A DNA stretch of 64,000 bases from Carnegiea gigantea. Taxonomy: Eukaryota; Streptophyta; Magnoliopsida; Caryophyllales; Cactaceae. A program made the translations under genes and the position numbers. Under the pieces are notes generated by a model, which saw nothing but the letters and a program-made list of their open reading frames with translations, had not been told where the DNA came from and made no database searches. The stretch is from assembly GCA_029747015.1 (NCBI GenBank), contig JAKOGI010000331.1, positions 124,001-188,000 of the forward strand. Direction: 5' to 3'. Of the stretch, positions 1-9,622 are shown piece after piece; position 1 is the stretch's first letter; every line of letters starts with the position of its first letter.

Positions 1-309
1 CCCAAGGACAAAATCCGGTGCTTTCGATGCCAAGGCTTAGGACATGTTGCATCTGAATGTCCTAACAAAAGAATAGTGTCCCTTGCCGAGTACCAAGCTT
101 CCTTTGAGGAGCCACATGAAGAAGAAGAAGGAGAAGATTGCTTGGTGAAAAATGTGGAAGAAGTTGAAGAAGGCCCCGATGAAGGTGAATTGTTGGTCAT
201 TAGAAGAGCCTTGAGTGGTTTTGCCACCCAAGATAACTTGGAACAAAGAGAAGCTATTTTCCATACAAGGTGCACCGTTGAAGGGAAGGTATGCTCACTC
301 ATTATATAG
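1..309 (+). pseudogene. Gag C-terminus of element A with CCHC zinc knuckle
   Basis: Frame 1 is open from the first base. It reads through a CCHC zinc knuckle at 19-60 (C-x2-C-x4-H-x4-C, core CFRCQGLGHVASEC), the RNA-binding module of retrotransposon Gag. A very acidic linker follows at about 118-190 (runs of Glu). The frame ends at TAG 307-309. That stop exists because this copy has ATTATATAG where element B has ATTATAG, an extra TA that throws the Gag-protease fusion out of frame exactly at the protease DGGS motif. The N-terminus is outside the window. Comparison with B shows that Gag and protease were originally one continuous polyprotein. Confidence 0.85.
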
Positions 310-3077
310 ATGGAGGTAGTTGTGCTAATGTTGCCTCCAAGACCATGGTGGACAAGCTCAAGCTCAAAGCCACACCTCATCCTAAGCCTTACACTATCCA
401 ATGGCTAAACCAAGGCAAAGGTATGCAAATTTCTACTCGATGCCTCGTTTCTCTCTCCATTGGTAAACACTACAAAGATGAGCTATGGTGTGATATATTT
501 CCCATGGATGCTTGTCACATCCTTTTGGGAAGACCTTGGTTATTTGATAGAAGTGTCATCCATGATGGCCGGATGAATACTTACACCTTCGACAAAGACC
601 AAAAGAAAATTATCTTGACCCCTCTCAAATCCACTCCCTCTACTAAGACCAAAGATAACCCTCACTTGGATGTCTTTCTCACCACCCTTCTCAAATCCCA
701 ACATCATGAGTTTGAGTCTTTCAAAGACTTGATTCTCCTACAAGATGAGCCAAAGCCTCCATCTCCCTCACACCCTCTACTCACCCCTCTCCTACAAACC
801 TTCCACCATGTGTTTCCACAAGAAATTCCCCATGGCCTTCCCCCACCAAGATCCATACAACACATGATTGACCTTATCCTAGGATCCGTTCTTCCCAATA
901 AACCGGCCTACCGAATGACCCCACAAGACACCCAAGAAATCCAAAGGCAAGTAGATGACCTCTTGTCCAAAGGATTGATTCGGGAAAGCCTAAGCCCATA
1001 TGCCGTACCAGCCCTCCTTGTACCCAAGAAAGATGGAAGCATGCGTATGTGTGTGGATAGCCAGGCCATCAACAAAATCACCATCAAATACCGGTATCCT
1101 ATTCCAAGGTTGGAAGATTTGCTAGATGAGCTTCATGGTGCCACTATTTTCTCCAAGATTGATCATAGAAGTGGCTACTACCAAATCCGTATATTTGAAG
1201 GAGATGAATAGAAGACCGCCTTTAGGACTAAAGGAGGTTTGTATGAATGGCTTGTCATGCCATTTGGGCTAACCAATGCCCCTAACACTTTTATGAGGCT
1301 TATGAACCAAGTTCTAAAGCCCTTGATTGGTATATGTGTGGTCGTCTACTTTGACGACATCTTGATCTATAGCAAAACTGAAGAGGAGCATGCCCATCAT
1401 CTATATCAAGTTTTGAGCATCTTATCTCAAGAGAAGTTATATGGAAACTTAGAGAAGTGTCACTTCTTCACTTCTCAAGTTATATTTTTGGGCTACATTG
1501 TCTCCGCCCAAGGAATTCAAGTGGATGAAAGCAAGATCAAAGCCATTCAAGAGTGGCCTACTCCTACTTCTATCACTCAAGTAAGGAGTTTTCACGGCTT
1601 AGCATCCTTTTATAGAAGATTTGTTCGTGATTTTAGCACCATAGTAGCCCCCATGACCGAGGTGCTAAAAGGCAAGGAATTTGTGTGGAGTGAACAAGCA
1701 CAACATGCCTTTGAGGAGATCAAACAGAGACTCACAAGCGCTCCCGTTCTAGCCTTGCCAGACTTCTCCAAAATCTTTGAAGTTGAATGTGATGCATCTC
1801 GAGTTGGGATTGGAGCTGTTCTATCCCAAGAGAAGAGGCCTGTAGCTTTCTTTAGTGAAAAGCTAAATGAAGCCAAGAGGAAGTACTCCACCTACGATAA
1901 AGAGTTCTATGCCATCGTTCGTGCCTTGGGGTATTGGCGTCACTATCTCATAGGAGGTGAATTCCTCCTCCATTCCGACCATGAAGTACTGAAATATATC
2001 CAAGGTCAGCACAAACTCAACCCAAGACATGCTAAGTGGGTAGAGTATCTTCAATCCTTCCATTTCATCATCCAACACAAGGCGGGAAAGCTTAACAAGG
2101 GGGCCAATGCACTTTCTCGTAGGTACTTACTTCTTTCTACCTTAAGTACCAAAGTTCTTGGCTTTGAAATTGTGAAAGAGTTGTATCCGACTGATGAGGA
2201 CTTCAAAAACATCCTTGAGAAGTGTAGCAAACACCCTCATGGATCATTTCACTTAGAAGAAGGTTTTCTATTCAAGGACTCCCGTTTGTACAGGACTTTG
2301 GGCACCTTGCTTAGAGTCCTTGTGAAGAAGAACATCAAGAGTTGGGATGACATGCTACCTCACGCTGAGTTTGCCTTCAATCGAACTCCAAGTAAGGCCA
2401 CCCATCTCTCACCCTTCCAAGTAGTCTATGGGCACAATCCAAAGAGCCCTCTTGATCTCATTCCTATTCCAACTCCCACTAAGTTTAGTTAGGAAGCTCA
2501 GAAAAGGGCAAAAGAAATTCAAGACCTCCATGCCCAAGTTCGTGATAGCATTGCCAAAGCTAATGAAAGAGCCATGCACAATGCCAACAAGCACAAGAGA
2601 GAGGTTCATTTTCAACCTGGAGACTTGGTATGGATTCGCTTGAGGAAGGAAAAATTTCCTTCCAAGCGCAAGTCCAAGTTGATGCCTAGATCTGATGGTC
2701 CCTTTGAAATCATTGATAAGGTTGATCCTAATGCATATATAGTAGACCTTCCCGGTGATTATGGAGTTTCTGCTACTTTTAATGTTACTGACCTTAGTCC
2801 CTACTTTGAAGACGAGCCTCTTCCAAGTTTGAGGACAAACTCTCACCAACCCGGGGGGAATGATGGAGACCATCTTGTCCACTCTCCTACTCAGCTCAAA
2901 GAAGATCCTAGAAAGCTCAAAGAGGCCAAAGAATTTGCTATACTATGCAGAAAATCCGTGACAATGCCGGAAGAACTCACGCCTAGTTCATCCTCAACAC
3001 ACCCGATTTTTGTTACTCTTTTACAGCAAAATGTAATGGGCCAAAATTCTGATGGTCCTTACATTAATCTAGCCTAA
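294..3077 (+). pseudogene. Pol polyprotein of element A (PR-RT-RNaseH-IN tail), interrupted
   Basis: One frame carries all domains. The aspartic protease DGGS is at 309-320. RT has YFDD at 1347-1358. RNase H is about 1770-2130, with CDAS and a later HSDH motif. The integrase C-terminal part and a basic tail run to 3077. Two stops interrupt it, TAG 1209-1211 and TAG 2490-2492. Both replace Trp: at the second site element C has TGG, and the first follows the family pattern DEWKTAF. Compared with C, about 184 codons (about 550 bp) are missing in frame near 2290. This removes the HHCC finger and all three DDE residues, so no active integrase could be made. The last 72 codons lie inside the 3' LTR. 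Confidence 0.88.
2851..2860 (+). other. Polypurine tract of element A
   Basis: The sequence CCGGGGGGAA lies directly before the LTR start TGATGGAGAC and just after the conserved coding signature LRTNS. It is the expected plus-strand primer site. The mirrored sequence is present in element C at 12074-12083, which fixes the LTR boundary independently. Confidence 0.75.
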
Positions 3078-4321
3078 GAAAAGAGCTTTCTAAAAAGACC
3101 AACCACGCATTATTTGGAGTCCACTTGGTTGGTCAACTTCAGCCCACAAAATAAAGTATTGAAATGCAGTCCAGTTTTGGATAGTCTCTACTCTTTGGGC
3201 CATAACTTTTGATCGTCTGGTTCAAATGCAGCAAATGAACATTTCTTGGAAACTAGACATCCTGAGCTTTCCAACAAGCCTAAGATCATTGAATTTGGCC
3301 GAGTAATCTGAGATATATGCCCTCTGGAATTTAGGCTTGCTGCAGGTATGAACGCATTGATGGCAAAACGCGTGTGGCTTGTGTGTACACCTCATTTCGG
3401 CTATTGCTGCTGGGTTCTTCCTCTTCAGCCGTGTTCCTTCCCCCTTTTCAAGGCCCAAAACGTGTGAAAGTAAGGGTGCATGAATCCCCCTTGGCTGCTA
3501 CACTCTATTCACACCAAAAGGCTTCAAGAGACACACCACTTCACCTTGGTGCATCCAAATGTGGTTGCTAAAATTTTGCCTTGTTTTTCTTTCATTCTTT
3601 TCGTGTGTTTTCATACCTTTTCATTATGTAAGGCCTCTACTATATAAAGGCCATAGCATAGGGTTGTTTGGAATTGATCGACAATCAACTTCAAGTAATA
3701 CAATTCAGCTTTTGAGTGTTCTCTCAAAGTGAGTGTGCAAAATCTAGTTCTATATCTTGAGTGTTGGCAAACTCAAGTGGTATTCTAGTTTTCTAAACTC
3801 CTCTAGGTGGTGATTCATTTCTGTATCCTAGAAAGAGTGAAGGAATTTGCCCAAGGATTGATTTAAGTGGCGCCTCTCGGCTTATCTCAAACATAACCCT
3901 TGAACCTATTCTTTATTTTCTTTCTTCCTCAACCAAAAACCCACAAAAGATAACATTACTTGGTCATTTGAGAGCTCAAATCTTCTATACTTATGGTGGT
4001 AATACAATTCATCGACAATCCACTTCAAGTAATACAATTCAGCTTTTGAGTGTTCTCTCAAAGTGAGTGTGCAAAATCTAGTTCTATATCTTGAGTGTTG
4101 GCAAACTCAAGTGGTGTTCTAGTTTCCTAAACTCCTCTAGGTGGTGATTCATTTCTGTATCCTAGAAAGAGTGAAGGAATTCGCCTAAGGATTGATTTGA
4201 GCGGCACCTCTCGGCTTATCTCAAACACAACCCTTGAACCTATCCTTTATTTTCTTTATTCCTTAATCAAAAACCCACAAAAGATAACATTACTTGGTCA
4301 TTTGAGAGCTCATATACATCA
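2861..4321 (+). repeat. 3' LTR of element A (with internal duplication)
   Basis: The LTR starts TGATGGAGAC after the polypurine tract and ends ACATCA. It is 1461 bp. The homologous LTR of element C (10947-12073) is 1127 bp, and the 334-bp difference equals the internal tandem duplication listed separately. A plausible TATA-like stretch (ACTATATAAAGGCC, about 3639-3652) is conserved in all LTR copies here. The first 217 bp also encode the end of Pol. Confidence 0.88.
3671..4321 (+). repeat. 334-bp tandem duplication inside LTR A
   Basis: The segment from about 3671 to 3978 is repeated from about 4005 to 4312 at a constant offset of 334 bp. Matching landmarks are GACAATC at 3680 and 4014, and GAGCTCA at 3972 and 4306. 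About 25 bp without a partner (3979-4003) joins the units. The duplicated part follows the TATA-like region, so it probably covers the transcribed R/U5 part of the LTR. Confidence 0.85.
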
Positions 4322-5592
4322 CAAATGACCAAGTAATGTTATCTTTTGTGGGTTTTTGGTTAAGAAAGAAAATAAAGGATAGGTTCAAGGGTTGTGTTTG
4401 AGATAAGCTGAGAGGCGCCACTCAAATCAATCCTTGGGCGAATTCCTTCACTCTTTCTAGGATACAGAAATGAATCACCACCTAGAGGAGTTTAGGAAAC
4501 TAGAACACCACTTGAGTTTGCCAACACTCAAGATATAGAACTAGATTTTGCACACTCACTTTGAGAGAACACTCAAAAGCTGAATTCTATTACTTGAAGT
4601 TGATTGTCGATGAATTAAAAACAACCCTATGCTATGACCTTTATATAGTAGAGGCCTTACATAATGAAAAGGTATGAAAACACACGAAAAGAATGAAAGA
4701 AAAACAAGGAAAAATTTTAGCAACCACATTCGGATGCATCAAAGTGAAGTGGTGTGTCTCTTGAAGCCTTTTGATGTGAATAGAGTGTAGCAGCCAAGGG
4801 GGATTCATGCACCCTTACTTTCACACATTTTGGGCCTTGCAAAGTGGGAAGGAACACGGATGAAGAGGAAGAACCCAGCAGCAATAGCCGAAATGAGGTG
4901 TACACACAAGCCACACGCGTTTTGCCATCAATGCGTTCACACCTACAGCAAGCCCAACTTCCAGAGAGCATATCTCTCAGATTACTTGGCCAAATTCAAT
5001 GATCTTGAGCGTGTTAGAAAGCGCTGGATGTCTATTTTCCAGGGAATGTTCATGTGCTGCATTTGGACCAGCCGATCAAAAGTTATGGCCAAAAGAGTGG
5101 AGACTACCCAAAACTGGACTGCATTTCAGTACGTTATTTTGTGGGCTGAAGTTGACCAACCAAATGAACTCCAATTTGGGTGTGGTTGGTCTTGTTAGAA
5201 AGCTGATTCTTTAAGCTTGAATATGGTGAAGCGTGCAGGAAATTATGCCCTCTGGAGCTTGCTCAAAAAGATGGCCCAAATCGGGTCAATTTTCAGGTGA
5301 AGCGCCCAATGCACTGTTGGACTGGTTTAGCGCCATTCTGACCAGATTTTGGGCTCCCTTTGCTTCGTTGGAGCTTTCCTTTGAAATGCATGGTAGTCTT
5401 GATCCCCATTTGCAATTTCCTTTTGAATAAGGCACTTCGAAGTTCAAAACAAACTCCATAAAGTGTCTTATGTCATGGAACTCAAATAATGAGACCAAAT
5501 ATAAGTGTTTCCATGCATGATCTCGTTTGGTCATTTCCTCCCTTGAAGTTGAGCTTGAGGAATGAAAATGATGCATATGAAAATATGCATCA
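4322..5592 (-). repeat. Inverted LTR body belonging to element B
   Basis: Read on the minus strand this is an LTR that begins TGATGCATAT at 5592, like LTR D, and runs to CATTTG at 4322, like the end of LTR A. It lacks only the last 17 or so bases of a normal LTR. Those bases occur in plus orientation immediately beyond it (5593-5614) and are followed by a PBS. The arrangement fits an in-place inversion of the 5' LTR body of element B. It abuts the end of LTR A head to head with no host DNA between. Confidence 0.8.
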
Positions 5593-5629
5593 ATTTGAGA
5601 GCTCATATACATTATTTGGTATCAGAGCC
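5593..5629 (+). other. LTR tail plus primer binding site of element B
   Basis: The stretch 5593-5614 matches the last bases of an LTR (GAGAGCTCATATACAT). It is followed by TT and TGGTATCAGAGCC at 5617-5629, the complement of the 3' end of plant initiator tRNA-Met, the usual minus-strand primer of chromoviruses. The final CA of the LTR reads TA here. Confidence 0.85.
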
Positions 5630-5900
5630 AAAGTTGTCAAGTGACCAAGAACCCAGCCAAATACATCCCAAAAGCCAAAACACAAAAACAACACAAACCA
5701 GCAAAACCGTGCAAAAACCAAGCATCCGCGGGTAGCAATTTGGCACGGCCACACCGTGCTCCCTAGCACGACCGTGCCACCCTTGATTTTCAGTATTTTC
5801 AAAGCAGCACTCAAGCACAGTTCCCCAGTGCCCCATTCCACGACCGTGCCCTCCCTCCTCTTCTCCAAAACAGCCTATTTCTAGCCTAAACACATTCCCA
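5630..5900 (+). promoter_or_regulatory. Gag leader of element B with GC-rich dyads
   Basis: This is the untranslated leader between the PBS and the gag start. It contains GGCACGGCC...CCGTGC at 5742-5759, GCACGACCGTGCC at 5766-5778 and CACGACCGTGCC at 5839-5850. These can form short GC-rich stems in otherwise A-rich RNA. The same module recurs in element D and in the unrelated Athila element (see findings). Confidence 0.6.
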
Positions 5901-7152
5901 ATGTCTTCAAGAAAGTCCCAAGATCGAGTTGACGAGTTGGAAGCCCAAGTCAAGTACCTCCAAACTCAACTTGGCCAACTCATGGAAGAGAAAAGAAGAT
6001 GGAATCAAGGCCCCTCTCACTCACGTACTCATGTGGATTCGGATGAGTCCGAAAGGGAAGAAAACAGTTACCATGCTAACTCTAGTTATGAAGAGGATTT
6101 TCCAAGAAGATACCAAAGAAGACAAGAGAGCAGTCTTGGCGATTTCAGAGTTGACATCCCAGAATTCGAAGGCCAACTCGACCCAGATCACTTCCTAGAT
6201 TGGTTGCAAACTGTTGAACGAGTCTTTGAGTACAAAGACGTGGCTGAAGATAGGAAGGGAAAAATCGTTGCCCTCAAACTCCGAAAGTATGCATCTATTT
6301 GGTGGGCAAACCTTGTGGCCAAACGAGTAAGAAATGGGAAAGGCAAGATTCGAACATGGGCTAAGATGAAAGAAAAACTCAAGTCCAAGTTCCTCCCTTC
6401 ACATTATATTCAAGACAACTACTTCAAGCTTCATCACCTAAAGCAAGGTTCCAAGAGTGTTGAAGAGTATACCCGGGAGTTTAAACAACTCCTACTCAAA
6501 TGTGACTTGAGAGAAGATGATGCCCAAACAATGGCAAGGTACTTAAGTGGCTTGGACGAGTCTATTGCTCATGTAGTTGAATTGCATCCATACACTTCCT
6601 TAGATGACTTGAGTTCTCTTGCTTACAAAGTAGAGCAACAAAAAAAGTCTAAAGGAAAGAGCCCCATTTCTAGACCCACTCCTCGGCCATTCCTCACTCA
6701 AAAGCCTTCCTACTTTCCTCCCAAACCCCAAAACCCCTCCCAACCCAAAAGCACCCCTCCTGCCACCTCTATACCCTCTACAAAGGTACCTTCGAAGCCC
6801 AAGGACAAAATCCAGTGCTTTCGATGCCAAGGCTTAGGACATGTTGCATCTGAATGTCCTAACAAAAGAATAGTGTCCCTTTCCGAGTGCCAAGCTTCCT
6901 TTGAGGAGCCACATGAAGAAGAAGAAGGAGAAGATTGCTTGGTGGAAAATGTGGAAGAAGTTGAAGAAGGCACCGTTGAAGGTGAATTGTTGGTCATTAG
7001 AAGAGCCTTGAGTGGTTTTGCCACCCAAGATAACTTGGAACAAAGAGAAGCCATTTTCCATACAAGGTGCACCGTTGAAGGGAAGGTATGCTCACTTATT
7101 ATAGATGGCGGTAGTTGTGCTAATGTTGCCTCCAAGACCATGGTGGACAAGC
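5901..7152 (+). pseudogene. Gag-protease fragment of element B (frame intact, truncated)
   Basis: The ATG at 5901 opens a Gag of the plant chromovirus type. There is an N-terminal coiled-coil-like segment (VDELEAQVKYLQTQL), then a retrotransposon-gag domain over about residues 75-250 with LDWLQTVERVFEY and the signature YTREFKQLLLKCDLRE. A Pro-rich linker, a CCHC knuckle at 6816-6857 and the protease DGGS at 7104-7115 follow. It is the only gag copy in the window without a stop. The frame is cut at about 7152, where it joins an LTR fragment of element D, and ends artificially at TAG 7170-7172. Reverse transcriptase and everything downstream are missing, so it could only give a Gag particle protein. 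Confidence 0.88.
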
Positions 7153-7413
7153 TCTTCCGTATAAATCCCTAGTTCTATATCTTGGGAGTGGCATCCTCAA
7201 GTGGTGTTCTAGGTCCCTCATTCTCAACTTAGTGGTGATTAATTTCTGTATCCTAGTTGAGTTAAGGGATTGCCCAAGGTTTGGTTTGAGTGGCTCCGGA
7301 AGGATTATCTCAAACACAACCTTGAACTATCCTTTTTACTTTTCCTTGTTTTCTCAATTATAAAAACCACAAAAATACTTAGTTTGGTCATTTAGGTGCT
7401 CCTATATACATCA
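7153..7413 (+). repeat. 5' LTR remnant of element D
   Basis: This is the last 260 or so bases of the D-type LTR, matching about 10670-10928, and ends ATATACATCA at 7413. The left edge joins the protease region of element B across a possible CTTCC microhomology, so the B-D junction is a deletion or recombination scar. Confidence 0.82.
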
Positions 7414-7415
7414 TT

Positions 7416-7428
7416 TGGTATCAGAGCC
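7416..7428 (+). other. Primer binding site of element D
   Basis: TGGTATCAGAGCC lies two bases after the LTR end. It is complementary to initiator tRNA-Met and identical to the PBS of element B. Confidence 0.88.
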
Positions 7429-7696
7429 AAGGTTGCCGAGTGACCAAGATTGCAACTAAACACATTCCATAAGCCAAAACACAAAACACACAGAACGAGC
7501 GAAACCGTGAGAAACAGGGCTAGAAACTTGGCACGGCCACCCTGTGCTCCTAAGCACGACCGTGCCCCCTGTTTTCTTAGCCATCCTCAAATCAGCAACC
7601 CAGCACGGCCATCCCGTGCCCCTCTACACGACCGTGCCACCTCCATTCATCCAAAAATCAGCCTTTTCCCCACACACTCTCACAAAAAAAAAAAAA

Positions 7697-8773
7697 ATGT
7701 CTTCAAGCCTATCCCAAGAGCGAGTTGACGAGTTGGAAGCCCAAGTAAAGTACCTTTAAACTCAACTTGCCTAACTTATGGAAGAGAAAAAGAGATGGAC
7801 CCGAAGCCCTTCTCACTCACGCACTCATGTATACTCGGATGAATCCAAGAGAGAAGAGAGGAGCTATATTGTCAACTCAAGTGATGAAGAAACCACTAGA
7901 AGAAGAAGGCAATGGAATGGCCTTGGCGACTTTAGAGTCGACATTCCCAAATTTGAAGGCCAAATGGATCCCGATCATTTCCTTGATTGGCTTCAAACCG
8001 TGGAACGTGTCTTTGAGTATAAAGAGGTGCTGGATGACAAGAAAGTGAAGCTAGTGGCCCTAAAGCTCCGGAAGTACGCTTCCATATGGTGGGCCAACCT
8101 TGTGGCCAAGAGAGCGAGAAATTGTAAAGGAAAGATTAGAACTTGGGCCAAGATGAAAGACAAACTTAAGGCCAAGTTCCTTCCCTCCCATTACATCCAA
8201 GATAACTACTTCAAGTTGCATCACCTCAAGCAAGGCTCCAAGAGTGTTGAAGAGTATACCCGGGAGTTTGAACAACTCTTACTCAAATGTGACTTGAGAG
8301 AAGATGATGCCCAAACAATGGTAAGGTACCTAAGTGGCTTGGACGAGTCTATTGCTCATGTAATTGAATTGCATCCATATACTTCCTTAGATGACTTGAG
8401 TTCTCTTGCTTACAAAGTAGAGCAACAAAAGAAGTCTACAGGAAAGAGCCCCATTTCTAAACTCACTCCTCGGCCTTTCCCCTCTCAAAAGCCTTCCTAC
8501 TTTCCTCCTAAACCTCAAAACCCCTCACAACCCCAAAACACCCCTCCTGCCACCTCTATACCCTCCATAAAGGTGCCTGCAAAGCCCAATGACAAAATCC
8601 GTTGCTTTCGATGTCAAGGTCTAGGACATATTGCATCTGAATGTCCTAACAAACAGATAGTGACTCTTGCCGAGTACCGAGCTTCCTTTGCGGAGCCACA
8701 TGAAGAAGAAGAAGGTGAAGATTGCTTGGTGGAAAATGTGAAAGAAGTTAAAGAAGGCCCCGACGAAGGATAA
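7697..8773 (+). pseudogene. Gag of element D with nonsense mutations
   Basis: The ATG at 7697 begins MSSSLSQERVDELEAQ, close to Gag of B. The frame is broken by TAA 7757-7759 and TAA 7772-7774 (both Gln codons in B) and by TAA 8771-8773 (Glu in B). Between the second and third stops it keeps the retrotransposon-gag domain and a CCHC knuckle at 8603-8644. A GC-rich dyad leader (7531-7572 and 7602-7642) precedes it, as in B. The CAA to TAA changes fit decay by cytosine deamination. Confidence 0.87.
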
Positions 8774-8798
8774 TTGTTGGTCATTAGAAGAGCCTTGA

Positions 8799-9622
8799 GT
8801 GGTTTTGCCACCCAAGACAACTTGGAACAAAGAGAAGCTATTTTCCATACAAGGTGCACCATTGAACAAGGTATGCTCACTTATTATAGATGGAGGTAGT
8901 TGTGCTAATGTTATCTCCAAGACCATGGTAGACAAGCTCAAGCTCAAGCTCAAAGCCACACCCCATCCTAAGCCTTACACTATCCAATGGTTAAACCAAG
9001 GCAAAGGTGTGCAAATTTCTACCCGATGCCTCGTCTCTCTCTCCATTGGTAAAAATTACAAAGATGAGCTATGGTGTGATATAGTTCCCATGGATGCTTG
9101 TCACATCCTTTTGGGAAGACCTTGGCTATTTGATAGAAGTGTCATCCATGATGACCGGATGAACACTTATACCTTCCACAAAGACCAAAAGAAAATCACC
9201 TTGACCCCTCTCAAGCCCACCCACTCTCCAAAACCCAAAGACAACCCTCATATGAATGTCCTTCTCACCACCCTTATCAAGTCCCAACACCATGAGTTTG
9301 AACCCTTTAAGGACTTGATACTTATGCAAACCACGCCGGAACGCCCTACCCACTCATGCCCCCTACTCACTCCCCTCCTACAATCCTTCCATCATGTGTT
9401 CCCATAAGAAATCCCCCACGGTCTCCCCCCACCAAGATCCATCCAGCACAAAATTGACCTTCCCCTCTTCCCCTTTTATCCAGCCCATGGCCTTGCTCTC
9501 CCTCCAAAAATGTCCTATGGCCTTTCCCCACAAAGGACCACATTTCATAAGATTGACCCCTTTTATGAGAAGAGCGAAGACCTCTTGAGTTTGAGGACAA
9601 ACTCCAAACAACCTGAGGAGTA
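8799..9622 (+). pseudogene. Protease and deleted pol remnant of element D
   Basis: A small deletion near 8870 (GAACAAGG against GAAGGGAAGG in B) shifts the frame just before the protease. The protease is then readable with DGGS at 8889-8900 and a typical fold region ending HILLGRPWLF near 9123. A TAA at 9405-9407 replaces a Gln codon. The same frame then runs into a linker and directly into the C-terminal signature LRTNS, with RT, RNase H and integrase removed. An active enzyme set cannot be encoded here. Confidence 0.83.

Larger units (their letters stand above)
1..4321 (+). mobile_element. Ty3/gypsy retrotransposon A (chromovirus, CRM-like), 5' end outside window
   Basis: The order is gag zinc knuckle, protease, reverse transcriptase, RNase H, integrase remnant, polypurine tract and 3' LTR, which is the Ty3/gypsy order. 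RT precedes integrase, which excludes copia. The reading frame passes the polypurine tract and continues about 215 bp into the LTR, a trait known from CRM-type chromoviruses, and the integrase tail resembles that group from memory. The copy is dead: there is a 2-bp insertion at the protease active site, two in-frame TAG codons and loss of the integrase core. The 5' LTR and most of gag lie before the window. Assignment to gypsy is firm; the CRM clade is tentative. Confidence 0.9.

Noticed and set aside
2861..5592. Head-to-head LTRs as a foldback transposon
   Set aside because: Each arm has LTR boundaries with PPT or PBS neighbours, so recombined LTRs explain it better.
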